NCBI RefSeq assembly: GCF_003086895.1 | Contig: NZ_CP026004.1 | Location: 2,268,731 to 2,332,730 of the forward strand | DNA length: 64,000 bases | Direction of reading: 5' to 3' | DNA from: Stenotrophomonas sp. ESTM1D_MKCIP4_1 | Lineage (GTDB): Bacteria; Pseudomonadota; Gammaproteobacteria; Xanthomonadales; Xanthomonadaceae | In this document: positions 63,154 to 64,000 of the stretch, in pieces | Layout of the letters: every line of letters starts with the position of its first letter | How positions within the stretch are numbered: the first letter of the stretch is position 1 | Notes under the pieces: model-generated | Database searches by the model: none | The model's input: the letters and a program-made list of their open reading frames with translations, nothing else | What the model was told of the DNA's origin: nothing | Translations under genes and position numbers: made by a program

Positions 63154-64000
63154 TCCGCTTCGCTGCCAGCCAGTACGCGATCGAGCTGATCGAGCAGTGG
63201 GACGACTACGCCGCCCACCTGGACGCCCATGTGGCCGAAGCTGCGGCCGCCGGCGCGCAGCTGGTGCTGCTGCCCGAGTACGCGGCGATGACCCTGACCG
63301 GCCAGCTGCCGCCGGCCGAGCGCGGCGACCTGGCCGCGTCCATTGCCGGCATCCAGCCGCTGCTGCCGCGCTGGCTGGCGCTGTGCGCACAGATCGCCCA
63401 GCGCCATCGCCTCTGGTTCTGCCCGGGCTCGGCGCCGGTGCTGGACGATGATGGCCAGTACCGCAACCGCGCGTTCCTGTTCGGTCCGCAGGGCCTGCTG
63501 GGCCACCAGGACAAGCTCATCATGACCCGCTTCGAGCGCGAGGAATGGAACATCGCCGGTGGCCGCGAGGGACTGCGGACGTTTGCCACGCCGCTGGGCA
63601 CGCTGGGCATCCTGATCTGTTACGACACCGAATTCCCGATGCTGGCCCGGCAGCTGGCCGAGGCCGGCGTGGACCTGCTGCTGGCACCGAGCTGCACCGA
63701 TACCGAGGCCGGCTACCACCGCGTGCGCATCGGCTCGCAGGCACGTGCACTGGAGAACCAGCTGCCGGTGCTGGTCTCGGTCACGGCCGGCATGGCCAGC
63801 TGGAGCCCGTCGGTGGATGTGAACTACGGGCGCGCGGCGATGTATGTGCCGGCCGACCGCGGCATGCCGGCCAACGGCGTGCTGTGCGAGAGCGAGCGGG
63901 TGTTCACCGAGGAGAGCCGCTGGTTGATCGGGCAGATCGATGCCGCCGCGGTATCTGCGGTACGTCGCGAGGGCCAGGTGGCGTTGTACCGCGACTGGCC
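63150..64000 (+). CDS. Carbon-nitrogen hydrolase (nitrilase family), 3' end beyond window
   Basis: At least 283 residues; the last few are cut by the window edge. The Glu-Lys-Cys catalytic triad is present: LLPEYA, HQDKLIMT and LGILICYDTEF. This branch hydrolyses amides or N-acyl compounds, and its coupling to a GNAT enzyme suggests an acyl-transfer partner. Substrate not known. Confidence 0.92.
   Translation, partial: MIRFAASQYAIELIEQWDDYAAHLDAHVAEAAAAGAQLVLLPEYAAMTLTGQLPPAERGDLAASIAGIQPLLPRWLALCAQIAQRHRLWFCPGSAPVLDDDGQYRNRAFLFGPQGLLGHQDKLIMTRFEREEWNIAGGREGLRTFATPLGTLGILICYDTEFPMLARQLAEAGVDLLLAPSCTDTEAGYHRVRIGSQARALENQLPVLVSVTAGMASWSPSVDVNYGRAAMYVPADRGMPANGVLCESERVFTEESRWLIGQIDAAAVSAVRREGQVALYRDW

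Overview
The window is about 64 kb of GC-rich, densely packed bacterial chromosome. It contains a class B3 metallo-beta-lactamase that I recognise as an L1-type enzyme (34468-35319), many GTAG-headed REP palindromes of the kind known from Stenotrophomonas maltophilia, and Xanthomonadaceae-type gene neighbourhoods. I read it as a Stenotrophomonas chromosome; the species is not determined. No tRNA, rRNA, CRISPR, integrase or transposase gene is visible.

Layout. 1-2988 (minus strand): a stressosome-type module (RsbR, RsbS, RsbT, an ATPase-PP2C fusion) running into a sensorless histidine kinase cut by the window edge. 3204-6214: AsmA-like protein, TspO, small zinc-ribbon protein. 6539-11638: bacteriophytochrome kinase, Rcp1-like receiver and hybrid kinase, translationally overlapping. 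11604-13613 (minus): ECF sigma factor RpoE, its zinc-binding anti-sigma ChrR and an NAD(P)-binding protein. 13761-21820: a periplasmic protein, then a tight lipid-modification operon (desaturase, FAD oxidoreductase, DUF1365, cyclopropane-fatty-acid-type methyltransferase, DUF2878, DUF1295, second methyltransferase, lipocalin). 21894-25063: dispanin-like protein, then an SPFH/SHOCT protein, a double zinc-ribbon membrane protein and a small membrane protein. 25143-33341: multi-PAS hybrid kinase, Inh-like protein, CDF transporter, sensor diguanylate cyclase, zinc-ribbon paralogue, YcaQ-like glycosylase. 33433-35319: proline iminopeptidase and L1. 35392-43599: a zinc-acquisition region with two Zur-like boxes. 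43680-46131: LysR regulator and aldehyde dehydrogenase. 46288-53890: a CzcCBA-type metal exporter with a divergent two-component system. 54069-56143: a decayed vgrG/SUMF1 locus and tandem repeats. 56154-64000: GH92 mannosidase, tandem autotransporter genes, SnoaL-like protein, GNAT and nitrilase.

The strongest non-obvious signal is one promoter-like motif, TGCATCC-N15-GCGTA, present four times with identical spacing: in front of tspO, in front of rpoE-chrR on the minus strand, in front of the periplasmic protein at 13761, and in front of the lipid operon at 14612. ChrR keeps all eight metal ligands at the spacing I remember for the Rhodobacter sphaeroides protein. Together this predicts an autoregulated RpoE-ChrR (singlet-oxygen type) regulon that controls tetrapyrrole-linked TspO and a membrane-lipid remodelling pathway with two SAM methyltransferases.

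A second regulon is visible for zinc. The same 15-bp palindrome architecture, TGTTA-N5-TAACA, lies between zrgA and a MerC-like gene and directly upstream of a TonB receptor gene, linking an outer-membrane receptor, an ABC/FtsX-type transporter, tandem DUF3299 proteins and a MerC protein to zinc starvation. The CzcCBA exporter nearby is the opposite arm of metal homeostasis, with its own two-component regulator.
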